Made by a program: the position numbers and the translations under genes. A stretch of 14,249 bases of DNA from SIG603 sp963611165 (lineage in GTDB: Bacteria > Bacillota > Clostridia > Oscillospirales > Acutalibacteraceae): the NCBI GenBank assembly GCA_963611165.1, contig CAVDQG010000052.1, positions 1 through 14,249 on the forward strand, given 5' to 3'. Below are positions 5,041 through 12,533 of the stretch, one piece after another. Position 1 is the stretch's first letter, and every line of letters starts with the position of its first letter. A model generated the notes under the pieces. The model had not been told where the DNA came from. It did not search any database and worked only from the letters and a program-made list of their open reading frames with translations.

Positions 5041-6328
5041 AAAGATTATTTCCTCCTATTACAACTTCGTCATAAAGCCTTATCGTCTTGCTCGTGTATA
5101 GCTGAGATTTTTCTTCATCGCTAAGCTCTGTTTTGCAAACGGCGTAGCCGTTGATTGTGGTATCGGTAAAGACCTGCACAAAGGTGAGCATATCACCCGA
5201 CTTCACATAAACGCCGCGAACATTCTTGTGCTCAACTTCTGTCTCGTTGCCGTTCTCGTCTGTCTCTGTCGAAGTGACTGTCTCGAAGTGGATTGCCTTT
5301 TCGCTGACAAGAACGCCCGAATAAGTTCCTATCGTGATAACGGCTGTCTCGTGTCTCAAAGTCGCAAGCTCCGCATTCATATTGGAGCACTCGAGCACCA
5401 AGACGGATTTGCCCGAAGCGGCGTCCGTGTTGCAAGCCACCATAGTCGCAGGAACTTTCTCGGCTCCCGATGACGGGAACTCGACATAAAGGTTGCTTGA
5501 CTCTGTGATTTTAACCTTGTCTGCCTCTTCAATCTCGGCAAGCACATACCATTTGAAATCCGTGCAAACCTTTCCGCTGTGCTCCACGCCCGACGGCTGA
5601 ATGTTCGAGAATGACTCAAACTGGCTCACGGTAGTCCACTCAATATTATCAATATCGAATGCGTCCTCATAGCCGTCCGTAGACGACACGAAGTAACCCG
5701 CACTCGGAGATGTGAGCGTGCCGATTGCCGAAGATGCGCCCGCAAGAACCGAATTCATCTCGCTTTCGAGAGAAGAAATTTTTGCGCTGTAATCATCGTT
5801 TGTTTCGTTGCCCATAATAATCTGCTTTTCGCTCAAAAGATACTGAAGTCTCGAGCGAGAGGAGCTCTCTGCGCTGAAAGCTCCGCTGTTGGAGTCAGAG
5901 ACAACGCTTGCCAAAACATCGGTTATCTGATTTCCTATCGTATCGGAGGTGTTGGAGCTTATGTCCGAGCTTGCTTCAAGCGATTTGAGTGAATCAATCT
6001 CCGTCTGAAGCCTTGCCGCACGGGTCTGAGCCGTTGCGTCCGACTCGGAATTATATACATTTGCGATTACGCCGTTCTTTTCGACTCGTCCTCCGTCATC
6101 AATCTGGTAGCTCAAAACGCCGCCCGAGGAATAATCTATCGTCTCCTCGTTTCTTATGACCCACGAATCCACCTGAACGGTATCGCTTATTGTCGTGTAA
6201 GTAGCCTGTTCCGTTGTTACAATTTCGGTTTTTGCTCTGTAAATGGCGTTTGCGATGTAAGATAAAATCATAAACGCCATAAGTCCCGCAAAAATACCGA
6301 CAACGATTTTGTTTAGTTTATTGCTCAT
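5018..6328 (-). CDS. HlyD-family membrane-anchored adaptor (membrane fusion protein-like)
   Basis: A 436-aa protein with a short basic N-terminus, one membrane segment (about 9-30, GIFAGLMAFMILSYIANAIY) and a large extracytoplasmic part. Just after the membrane segment, a barrel-sandwich (lipoyl-like) half motif appears (SGGVLSYQIDDGGRVEKNG, about 69-87). Next come helical, coiled-coil-prone stretches rich in Ser (about 97-200) and a beta-rich C-terminal part ending in VVIGGNNLYDGKIVS. This architecture is that of HlyD/efflux adaptors that bridge transporters to the outside. No transporter or permease is encoded nearby, so its partner is unknown. It begins 2 nt after miaA, has no well-placed Shine-Dalgarno (the nearest AAGG is about 17 nt away), and probably depends on coupling. 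Its position directly before yggS-sepF hints at an envelope or division-linked role; that is inference. Confidence 0.75.
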   Translation of the reverse strand: MSNKLNKIVVGIFAGLMAFMILSYIANAIYRAKTEIVTTEQATYTTISDTVQVDSWVIRNEETIDYSSGGVLSYQIDDGGRVEKNGVIANVYNSESDATAQTRAARLQTEIDSLKSLEASSDISSNTSDTIGNQITDVLASVVSDSNSGAFSAESSSRSRLQYLLSEKQIIMGNETNDDYSAKISSLESEMNSVLAGASSAIGTLTSPSAGYFVSSTDGYEDAFDIDNIEWTTVSQFESFSNIQPSGVEHSGKVCTDFKWYVLAEIEEADKVKITESSNLYVEFPSSGAEKVPATMVACNTDAASGKSVLVLECSNMNAELATLRHETAVITIGTYSGVLVSEKAIHFETVTSTETDENGNETEVEHKNVRGVYVKSGDMLTFVQVFTDTTINGYAVCKTELSDEEKSQLYTSKTIRLYDEVVIGGNNLYDGKIVS

Positions 6329-6330
6329 AA

Positions 6331-7263
6331 TCAGAATAAATTTGCCTTTTTCACTTTTTCTTCCGCCGCTGTCAAAAATTCAGCCGTGCAGGAATAATCA
6401 TCGGGATAAATCCAGCTTATACTTTGTTCCTTTCGAAACCATGTCAGCTGTCTTTTTGCGTAGTGACGGGTGGCAAGCTTGATATTCTCAGCCGCCTCGT
6501 CAAGGGTAAGCCTTCCGTCAAAATAAGGAAAAAGCTCCTTATAGCCTATCGCCTGTGCGCTTGTACCCTTTCCGTCAATATGATAATACTTTTTTGCCTC
6601 GTCTACAAGACCGTCTTTCACCATAAGGTCAACCCTTAGGTTAATTCTCTCGTAAAGCTTCTCACGGTCACGATAATTAATGCCGAGCATGAGAAAATCG
6701 TATCTCGGCTCTGCATTCAGACACTGCTCAGAAAATTTCTCATTAGTCACAAGACAGTATTCCAGTGCTCTTATAAGTCTCTTGTGATTTTTGATATCGA
6801 TACTTTCTGCCGCCTTCGGGTCAAGAGCGTAAAGCTCTGAGAAAAGCTTATCTTCGCCCTCTTCTTCAAGTCTTTTCGTAAGATTTTCACGGATTTCATC
6901 GTCCCTCGAATTTTCGTTGAAGCTTATGCCGTAGATGAGACTTCTTGCGTAAAGTCCCGTTCCTCCGCAAAGAACGGGAAGTTTCCCTCTTGAATATATA
7001 TCTTCTATGATTTCCGCCGCTTCGACAACGTAATCCGAAACGCTGTAAGGCTCATCAGCATTTTTGCACGCTATCAAATGGTGCGGAACTCTTTCCAATT
7101 CCTCTCTTGTCGGCTGAGCCGTTCCTACCTGCATTCCTTTATATATCTGCATGGAATCGCACGAAACTATTTCTCCGCCGAATTTCTCGGCTAAATGAAT
7201 CGCAAGCCCCGTCTTTCCCGAGGCTGTCGGCCCGACTACCGCCAAAAGTGGTTTTTTGCTCAT
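6331..7263 (-). CDS. miaA: MiaA, tRNA dimethylallyltransferase
   Basis: Transfers a dimethylallyl group from DMAPP to N6 of A37 in tRNAs reading UNN codons, making i6A, which MiaB then methylthiolates. The 310-aa protein begins MSKKPLLAVVGPTASGKT; the P-loop is G11-PTASGK-T18. It then shows SCDSMQIYKGM, a DMAPP/tRNA-binding core segment, GTAQPT and GGTGLYARSL, all family hallmarks, with the RHYAKRQLTWFRK motif near the C-terminus. The open frame extends 25 codons further upstream, but that extension is basic, unlike the family and inside mutL. The ATG at 7261-7263 has AAGGA 7 nt upstream and overlaps the mutL stop by one base, suggesting coupled translation. In Bacillus and many clostridia hfq follows miaA; here the next gene is instead an HlyD-like adaptor 2 nt away. 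Confidence 0.97.
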   Translation of the reverse strand: MSKKPLLAVVGPTASGKTGLAIHLAEKFGGEIVSCDSMQIYKGMQVGTAQPTREELERVPHHLIACKNADEPYSVSDYVVEAAEIIEDIYSRGKLPVLCGGTGLYARSLIYGISFNENSRDDEIRENLTKRLEEEGEDKLFSELYALDPKAAESIDIKNHKRLIRALEYCLVTNEKFSEQCLNAEPRYDFLMLGINYRDREKLYERINLRVDLMVKDGLVDEAKKYYHIDGKGTSAQAIGYKELFPYFDGRLTLDEAAENIKLATRHYAKRQLTWFRKEQSISWIYPDDYSCTAEFLTAAEEKVKKANLF

Positions 7264-9422
7264 TACTGTATCCTTCCGAATTCTCTTTCGAGATCTCTTT
7301 TTCTTATGACAAGATAGACAGGTCTGCCGTGCGGACAATAGCGAATCTCGGGATTTTCCTCGAGAAGCTTAGCTATTTCAATCAGCTCGGCGTCACTGTT
7401 CTTATTGCCCGCCTTGACCGCCGCACGGCAAGCAATGTTGTGATAAAGCCAGTCCATGTATTCCGTGGACATGGTGTTTTTGTTTGACGTGAGATAAGCC
7501 GCAATCTCCGTCACGGCATCGGCGGCGTCATGTCCGTCAAGAAGCATGGGGGCAGTTCTTATGAGAACCGTACCGTCACCGAAATCGTCTATCTCAAAGC
7601 CAACTTCGGAGAATTTATCGAGATTCTCGAGAACGGCATTGTAATCGTCCTTTTCGAGAACAAGCGGAACGGGTGTAAGTAAAACCTGAGCGTTTTTGCC
7701 GTCGTCCGTTTTTTTGAGCTTCTCATAAAGAATTCTCTCGTGAGCGGCATGCTTATCGATGAACATCATGCGTTCCTCGTCAAGCTGAAGAATGATGTAG
7801 GTTGAGAAAACCTCGCCCACAAATCTCGAGCTTATCGCCCTCGAACCGGGAACGGCAGTCGGAAGCTCCTCTTGGGCTTTCGGTGCTTCCATTGACTTAC
7901 TTTCGATTTCCGTAATCTCCCCGATACCGACTTCGGGCTCTGATTCTTTTTCTTCCTCGACAGTCGGCAAAGTCACTTCAAGTTTAATCTGTTCTCTCGG
8001 TCTTTCTTCTTTATAAATTTCTTCTCTAATCTCCGATCTAATCTCGGATTTAATCTCGGCTTTTTCGACCTTTTCCTCTTGTGTGGGAAAATAGGCTTCA
8101 CGGACAAGCGATTCTATTCTCTCGTCAGTCTCCCGGATGTCCTCAGCGGTAATTTCATCGGCTTCGGACAATTCATCGGCATTCATGCTCGAGAAAGACT
8201 CCGCCTTGATTTTATCGATAAGACTTGAGCCCGTGAATCCGCTCTTTGCGGCAGGCTTCGGGGCAGGTCTTGCATCGGATTTGAACTTATCCCCCATGCC
8301 GCCGCCAAAAACTCCTGTGGAAGGATTCTGCTTTTTCGTGTAAGATGATTCGGGGAAATAAGCCTGTTCGGCTTTTTGAGTAGGTGCGTAAGGCGCAAAG
8401 CTGTTCGGCTTAATCTCCATTACCTTGGGGGTGTCACCCTTGGTGAGAGCCGACTTTGCCGCATGATACACGGCGTCGAAAACAGGTCTTTCGTTCGTGA
8501 ATCTCACTTCAAGCTTAGTCGGATGAACGTTAACATCAACCTGAGAAAAATCCATTTGCAAATGAAGCACGCATGCAGGGAATTTTCCCACCAAAATGGT
8601 ATTTTTGTAAGCCTCGTCAAGTGCCGCCATGGCGGTTTTACTGCGTACGCATCTGCCGTTGATGAAGAAATTCTGCATATTTCTGTTCGGTCTTGCACTG
8701 TGCGGCGATGAAATGAAACCGTAAACCCTTATGCCGCCAAGCTCATAATTGACGGGAATAAGACCGCCCGTGAACTCCTTGCCGAAAACCGCATATATCG
8801 AGGATTTCAGCTTGTTGTCCCCTGGAGTATGAAGCGTCTCTTTGCCGTCACGGATAAATCTGAACGAAATTTCAGGGTGAGACAAAGCGACTTTGTCAAT
8901 AATTCTTGCGACAGAATTTCCCTCGGCTACGTCCTTTTTGAGAAACTTCATTCTTGCGGGAACATTAAAGAACAAATCTCGCACGATAATAGTCGTTCCG
9001 TCAGGACAGCCGGCATCGTTTATTTCCGTAATCTCTCCTGCATCGCAAACGGCTCTCGTGCCGCATTCTGCTTCTCTCGGCTTTGTGATAAGCTCCACAT
9101 GAGAAACAGCAGAAATCGAGGCAAGCGCCTCGCCTCTGAAGCCGAGTGTGCCGATTGAATCCAAATCCGACTGAACGAGAACCTTGCTCGTGGCGTGCCT
9201 TAAAAACGCAACCGCAACATCGTCACGGTCTATTCCGCAGCCGTTATCCGTCACTCGCATAAAGGTAATTCCGCCGCGGCAAATCTCGACAGTTATGGCA
9301 GACGCTCCTGCGTCAATGGAATTTTCGACAAGCTCCTTTATAACGGAAGCGGGCCTTTCTACAACCTCGCCTGCCGCAATGAGCTCGGCTACGTGTTTAT
9401 CAAGAACATTAATTTTCGGCAC
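7263..9422 (-). CDS. mutL: MutL, mismatch repair ATPase/endonuclease
   Basis: A GHKL ATPase plus C-terminal endonuclease that nicks the new strand after MutS signals a mismatch. I start it at GTG 9420-9422 (719 aa, MPKINVLDKHVAELIAAGEVV). A second in-frame GTG nine nt upstream (9429-9431) overlaps the AGG of the ribosome site, while the chosen one is 8 nt behind it. ATPase motifs are intact: E30 and N34 in KELVENS, DNGCGI, GTLGFRGEAL. A long acidic, variable linker (about 340-510) contains three 12-bp repeats. The C-terminal domain has DKHAAHERILYE, a form of the D[QK]HA-x2-E-x4-E metal site, plus ACRAAVKAG and CPHGRP, so this is the nicking type of MutL found in species without MutH. Its TAA shares one base with the miaA ATG (TAATG). 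Confidence 0.97.
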   Translation of the reverse strand: MPKINVLDKHVAELIAAGEVVERPASVIKELVENSIDAGASAITVEICRGGITFMRVTDNGCGIDRDDVAVAFLRHATSKVLVQSDLDSIGTLGFRGEALASISAVSHVELITKPREAECGTRAVCDAGEITEINDAGCPDGTTIIVRDLFFNVPARMKFLKKDVAEGNSVARIIDKVALSHPEISFRFIRDGKETLHTPGDNKLKSSIYAVFGKEFTGGLIPVNYELGGIRVYGFISSPHSARPNRNMQNFFINGRCVRSKTAMAALDEAYKNTILVGKFPACVLHLQMDFSQVDVNVHPTKLEVRFTNERPVFDAVYHAAKSALTKGDTPKVMEIKPNSFAPYAPTQKAEQAYFPESSYTKKQNPSTGVFGGGMGDKFKSDARPAPKPAAKSGFTGSSLIDKIKAESFSSMNADELSEADEITAEDIRETDERIESLVREAYFPTQEEKVEKAEIKSEIRSEIREEIYKEERPREQIKLEVTLPTVEEEKESEPEVGIGEITEIESKSMEAPKAQEELPTAVPGSRAISSRFVGEVFSTYIILQLDEERMMFIDKHAAHERILYEKLKKTDDGKNAQVLLTPVPLVLEKDDYNAVLENLDKFSEVGFEIDDFGDGTVLIRTAPMLLDGHDAADAVTEIAAYLTSNKNTMSTEYMDWLYHNIACRAAVKAGNKNSDAELIEIAKLLEENPEIRYCPHGRPVYLVIRKRDLEREFGRIQ
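8026..8061 (-). repeat. Three tandem 12-bp repeats inside the mutL linker
   Basis: On the plus strand three adjacent 12-mers, CTAATCTCCGAT, CTAATCTCGGAT and TTAATCTCGGCT, differ by one to three bases. On the coding strand they give an EIK/S-EIR/S-EIR four-residue periodicity in the region joining the ATPase and endonuclease domains. As the unit is a multiple of three, copy-number change would alter linker length without breaking the frame. Confidence 0.85.
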
Positions 9423-9430
9423 AGGAAACA

Positions 9431-9436
9431 CCTGCC
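9431..9436 (-). promoter_or_regulatory. Ribosome binding site that decides the mutL start
   Basis: GGCAGG on the minus strand (9436-9431) is a modest Shine-Dalgarno match. Its 3' end touches the upstream in-frame GTG (9429-9431), which leaves no room for initiation there, but lies 8 nt from the GTG at 9420-9422. This supports the shorter protein, whose N-terminus also matches the typical MutL beginning. The site lies in the 35-nt mutS-mutL gap. Confidence 0.6.
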
Positions 9437-9457
9437 TTTCTTTTTATTTAAACTTTA

Positions 9458-12061
9458 TTATTTCAACATGCTTGTTATCTCAAAGAGAACATTCATGCAC
9501 TGCATCGGTGTCATTGCGGTGAGATCGATATTTTTAAGCTTTGCGATAACCGCATTGTCGGGGGTATCCATCGTAAGCTGCATGGGCTCTTCCGCCTTTG
9601 CCTTTTTCGGTGCGGACTTTTCTCCCTCACCGCTTTCAAGGCTGTGAAGCACTTGTTTCGCACGATTAAGAACCTTATCGGGCACGCCCGCAAGCTTTGC
9701 CACCTGAATACCGAACGAATCGTCAGCACCGCCCGGGATAATCTTCCTTAGGAAAGTTATGTCATCGCCGTGCTTTTTAACGGCAATGTTATAGTTCTTA
9801 ACTCCGGGCAAAATATCCTCAAGCTCCGTAAGTTCGTGGTAATGAGTTGCAAAAAGAGTCTTTGCGCCTAAATTTTTCTTGTCGTGGATATACTCGATTA
9901 CCGCCCTCGCTATGCTCATTCCGTCATAAGTCGAAGTTCCTCGTCCGATTTCATCGAGAATGATTAAGCTGTCCTTTGTGGCATTCTCGAGAATTTCCGC
10001 CACCTCGCTCATTTCGAGCATGAAGGTAGACTGTCCAGCCGACAAATCGTCGCTCGCTCCGACTCTCGTGAAAACAGCGTCAACGATGCCGATTTCTGCG
10101 GATTTAGCAGGTACGAACGAACCTATCTGAGCCATAATGACAATCAAAGCCACCTGACGCATGTATGTCGATTTACCCGCCATATTGGGACCCGTGATGA
10201 TTGCCATACGGTTGTGGTTTTCGTCAAGCTCCGTGTCGTTCGGCACGAACTGAGCGTTTTTCATGAGTGCCTCGACAACGGGGTGTCTGCCGTCCTTTAT
10301 CGACACTCTGCCGCTTAGGTTGACAGTCGGTCTTGTGTAACCGTATTTCACGGCAACCGCCGCAAATGACGAAATAACATCAAGCTCGGCAATAGCCTTA
10401 GCCGTCTCCTGAATTCTTTTAAGCTCGTCTGCAATCGCTTTTCTTATCTGCTCGAAAAGCTGTCCCTCAATCACAAGACTTCTCTCTCTTGCGCCGACTA
10501 TGCGGTTTTCGAGATTTTTGAGCTCCTCGGTTATGTATCTCTCGGCATTGGTGAGAGTCTGCTTTCTTATGTAGCTGTCGGGCACCATGTTCTTGTAGGA
10601 ATTTGTTACCTCAATGAAGTAACCGAAAACCTTATTGTAACCTACCTTAAGCTTGGGAATTCCCGTTGCTTCCTTTTCTCTTGCCTCAATCTCGGCAATG
10701 AGAGTTTTTCCGCCGTTCATATCGTCTCGTACGCTGTCGAGCTCCGCTGAAAATCCTCTGCGGATGATTCCACCCTCACGAACGGAGAAAGGCGGCTCGT
10801 CCACTATCGAGGAATCGATAAGCTCTCTTATGTCCTCTGCGGCGTCTATTCTTGCGTTGATTTTCTTGAGAAGCGTGGCATTTAAGCCGCCGAGAACATT
10901 TTTCAGCTCAGGAAGCTTGGAAAGAGCCATGCAAAGCGACCTTAAGTCTCTGCCGTTAGCCGAACCGTAAACAATTCTCGTCATTATTCTTTCGAGGTCG
11001 AAAATTCCCGTAAGCTGTTCGATTACCAAGTCCGCTTTCTCCCTGTCGCCGACAAGCTCTTCTACGGCATTTTGACGCAGAATAATTCTTGCGGGGCTCA
11101 TAAGGGGCTGTTCAATCCACGAGCGGATGAGCCTCTTGCCCATTGCGGTTTTGGTTTGGTCGAGAACCCACAAAAGCGAACCTCTTCTCTCCTTGTTGCG
11201 CATGGTTTCGAGAAGCTCGAGATTTCGCCTTGCGTTCATATCAAGACGCATCGTCTTGTCCTCGGAATAAAGCTCGATATTGTTAATTCTCTCGAGACCG
11301 CTTATCTGGGTTCGGCTTAAGTACCTTATCAAACCGCCCACAGACAGCACAATTACGGAGCTGTCCGAAAGAGAAAGCCCCGTGAATTTGTCGAGTCCGA
11401 ATTGCTTAATGAAAACACGGTCAGAGGACTCATAGTCCTTTTCGTCAAGACACTCAAGCGAAGCGGAAAGCTTCTCTTTGATGAAATCGGCGACCTTGTT
11501 AAATGAAAGCACCTCGGAATTTATTAGTATCTCTCTCGGCGTAAATTTAGACAATTCCCCGATGACGTGAGAAGAAATCTCCTCGGGATTACTGTCCGAA
11601 AATTCAGTTGCCGACATTTCGCCAGTCGAGACATCGGCAAAGCAAATTCCCGTGCTCTCAGAGCTTCTGTAGATACTGCAGATATAGTTGTTTCGTGATT
11701 CGTCCAGCATACTGCCCTCAATGACAGTACCCGGAGTGATAACTCTTATGACCTCTCGTTTGACTATTCCCTTTGCGAGCGACGGGTCTTCCATCTGCTC
11801 GCAAATCGCTACCTTGTAGCCCTTTTCGACAAGCCTTGCGATGTAGCTCTCTGCGGAATGAAACGGAACGCCACACATTGGCGCCCTCTCCTCCTGACCG
11901 CAGTCTCTGCCCGTCAGGGTTAGTTCGAGTTCCCTTGAAGCCGTCTTGGCATCATCGAAAAACATCTCGTAGAAATCGCCGAGTCTGAAAAACAGCAGAG
12001 TATTCGGATATTTCTTCTTAATCTCGAAATACTGCTGCATCATTGGTGAGAAATCAGCCAT
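9458..12061 (-). CDS. mutS: MutS, DNA mismatch recognition ATPase
   Basis: An 867-aa MutS1 protein, the usual family length, that recognises base mismatches and small loops and recruits MutL. The N-terminal mismatch-binding domain has the diagnostic F30-x-E32 in GDFYEMF, the Phe that wedges next to the mismatch. Connector, lever and clamp domains follow. The C-terminal ABC-type ATPase has Walker A GPNMAGKST (about residue 610), the LSAGQSTFMLEMSE signature region, Walker B LIILDEIGRGTSTYDG and the conserved ATHYHEL. A C-terminal tail after a Lys/Ala-rich hinge likely mediates dimer or tetramer contacts. Start ATG follows AGGAGAG at about 4 nt. mutL begins 35 nt after its stop, the standard co-expressed pair. 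Nothing is missing or truncated. Confidence 0.98.
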   Translation of the reverse strand: MADFSPMMQQYFEIKKKYPNTLLFFRLGDFYEMFFDDAKTASRELELTLTGRDCGQEERAPMCGVPFHSAESYIARLVEKGYKVAICEQMEDPSLAKGIVKREVIRVITPGTVIEGSMLDESRNNYICSIYRSSESTGICFADVSTGEMSATEFSDSNPEEISSHVIGELSKFTPREILINSEVLSFNKVADFIKEKLSASLECLDEKDYESSDRVFIKQFGLDKFTGLSLSDSSVIVLSVGGLIRYLSRTQISGLERINNIELYSEDKTMRLDMNARRNLELLETMRNKERRGSLLWVLDQTKTAMGKRLIRSWIEQPLMSPARIILRQNAVEELVGDREKADLVIEQLTGIFDLERIMTRIVYGSANGRDLRSLCMALSKLPELKNVLGGLNATLLKKINARIDAAEDIRELIDSSIVDEPPFSVREGGIIRRGFSAELDSVRDDMNGGKTLIAEIEAREKEATGIPKLKVGYNKVFGYFIEVTNSYKNMVPDSYIRKQTLTNAERYITEELKNLENRIVGARERSLVIEGQLFEQIRKAIADELKRIQETAKAIAELDVISSFAAVAVKYGYTRPTVNLSGRVSIKDGRHPVVEALMKNAQFVPNDTELDENHNRMAIITGPNMAGKSTYMRQVALIVIMAQIGSFVPAKSAEIGIVDAVFTRVGASDDLSAGQSTFMLEMSEVAEILENATKDSLIILDEIGRGTSTYDGMSIARAVIEYIHDKKNLGAKTLFATHYHELTELEDILPGVKNYNIAVKKHGDDITFLRKIIPGGADDSFGIQVAKLAGVPDKVLNRAKQVLHSLESGEGEKSAPKKAKAEEPMQLTMDTPDNAVIAKLKNIDLTAMTPMQCMNVLFEITSMLK

Positions 12062-12084
12062 TTTCTCTCCTATTCAAGCCGTTA

Positions 12085-12495
12085 TCAGTGGCAGCCGCCG
12101 CAGGATGAGCAGTTGCCGCCGCAGCTTGCGGCAGCGTTGTAGTCGGCTGTCTCGGGGTCTGCGCCCTCTGCGCACATACCGATGATACCCGTTACTCTCT
12201 GAACGAAATTATCAAGCTCTGTCTTAGCCTCGTTGTATGCTGTCATGTTGGGGTTGCCCATAATTCCCGCATAAATCTCACGAAGCTCCTCGTTCATCTT
12301 TGCGATTTTCTCCTCGTCACGGTCTTCCTTCTGAGCTTCGTTGTTTATCGAAAGTCTCTTGAGGTTAAAATTTCCGATAGCGTCCTGAAGTGACTTGTCG
12401 TTGTCGGCAAGGCTTGTTACTTCCTGAAGCTTAATGTATCTCTCGTCTTCCTGAATTGCCTTTCCTAAGGCTCTTGCTGCTTCAATAATATCCAT
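12085..12495 (-). CDS. YlbF/YmcA family protein with cysteine-rich C-terminal tail
   Basis: A 136-aa mostly helical protein of the Com_YlbF (DUF964) family. The opening IIEAARALGKAIQEDER, then a charged helix with a KRLSINNEAQ-like centre and a NPNMTAYNEAKTELDNF segment, fit the family well. In Bacillus subtilis YlbF and YmcA act with YaaT in a complex that carries [4Fe-4S] clusters and affects RNase Y-dependent mRNA maturation, competence, sporulation and biofilm formation. Here the last 12 residues read CGGNCSSCGGCH, giving C125-x3-C129-x2-C132-x2-C135-H136, with a further C108, which suggests a metal or Fe-S site. Start ATG lies 9 nt behind AGGAG. The gene sits 38 nt after miaB and 23 nt before mutS, the same neighbourhood in which ymcA lies in Bacillus. 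Whether it is the YlbF or YmcA orthologue is not decided. Confidence 0.88.
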   Translation of the reverse strand: MDIIEAARALGKAIQEDERYIKLQEVTSLADNDKSLQDAIGNFNLKRLSINNEAQKEDRDEEKIAKMNEELREIYAGIMGNPNMTAYNEAKTELDNFVQRVTGIIGMCAEGADPETADYNAAASCGGNCSSCGGCH

Positions 12496-12533
12496 TATGG
12501 TTTCTCCTATTAAAATCTTGGTTTATTTATATA

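Noticed and set aside
7264..7338. 25-codon N-terminal extension of MiaA
   Set aside because: It is basic and Cys-containing, unlike MiaA proteins, overlaps mutL, and a well-spaced AAGGA supports the ATG at 7263.
8137..9158. Several plus-strand open frames opposite mutL, and similar ones opposite mutS, miaB and hlyD
   Set aside because: They are shadows of well-conserved minus-strand genes, without ribosome sites or recognisable domains.
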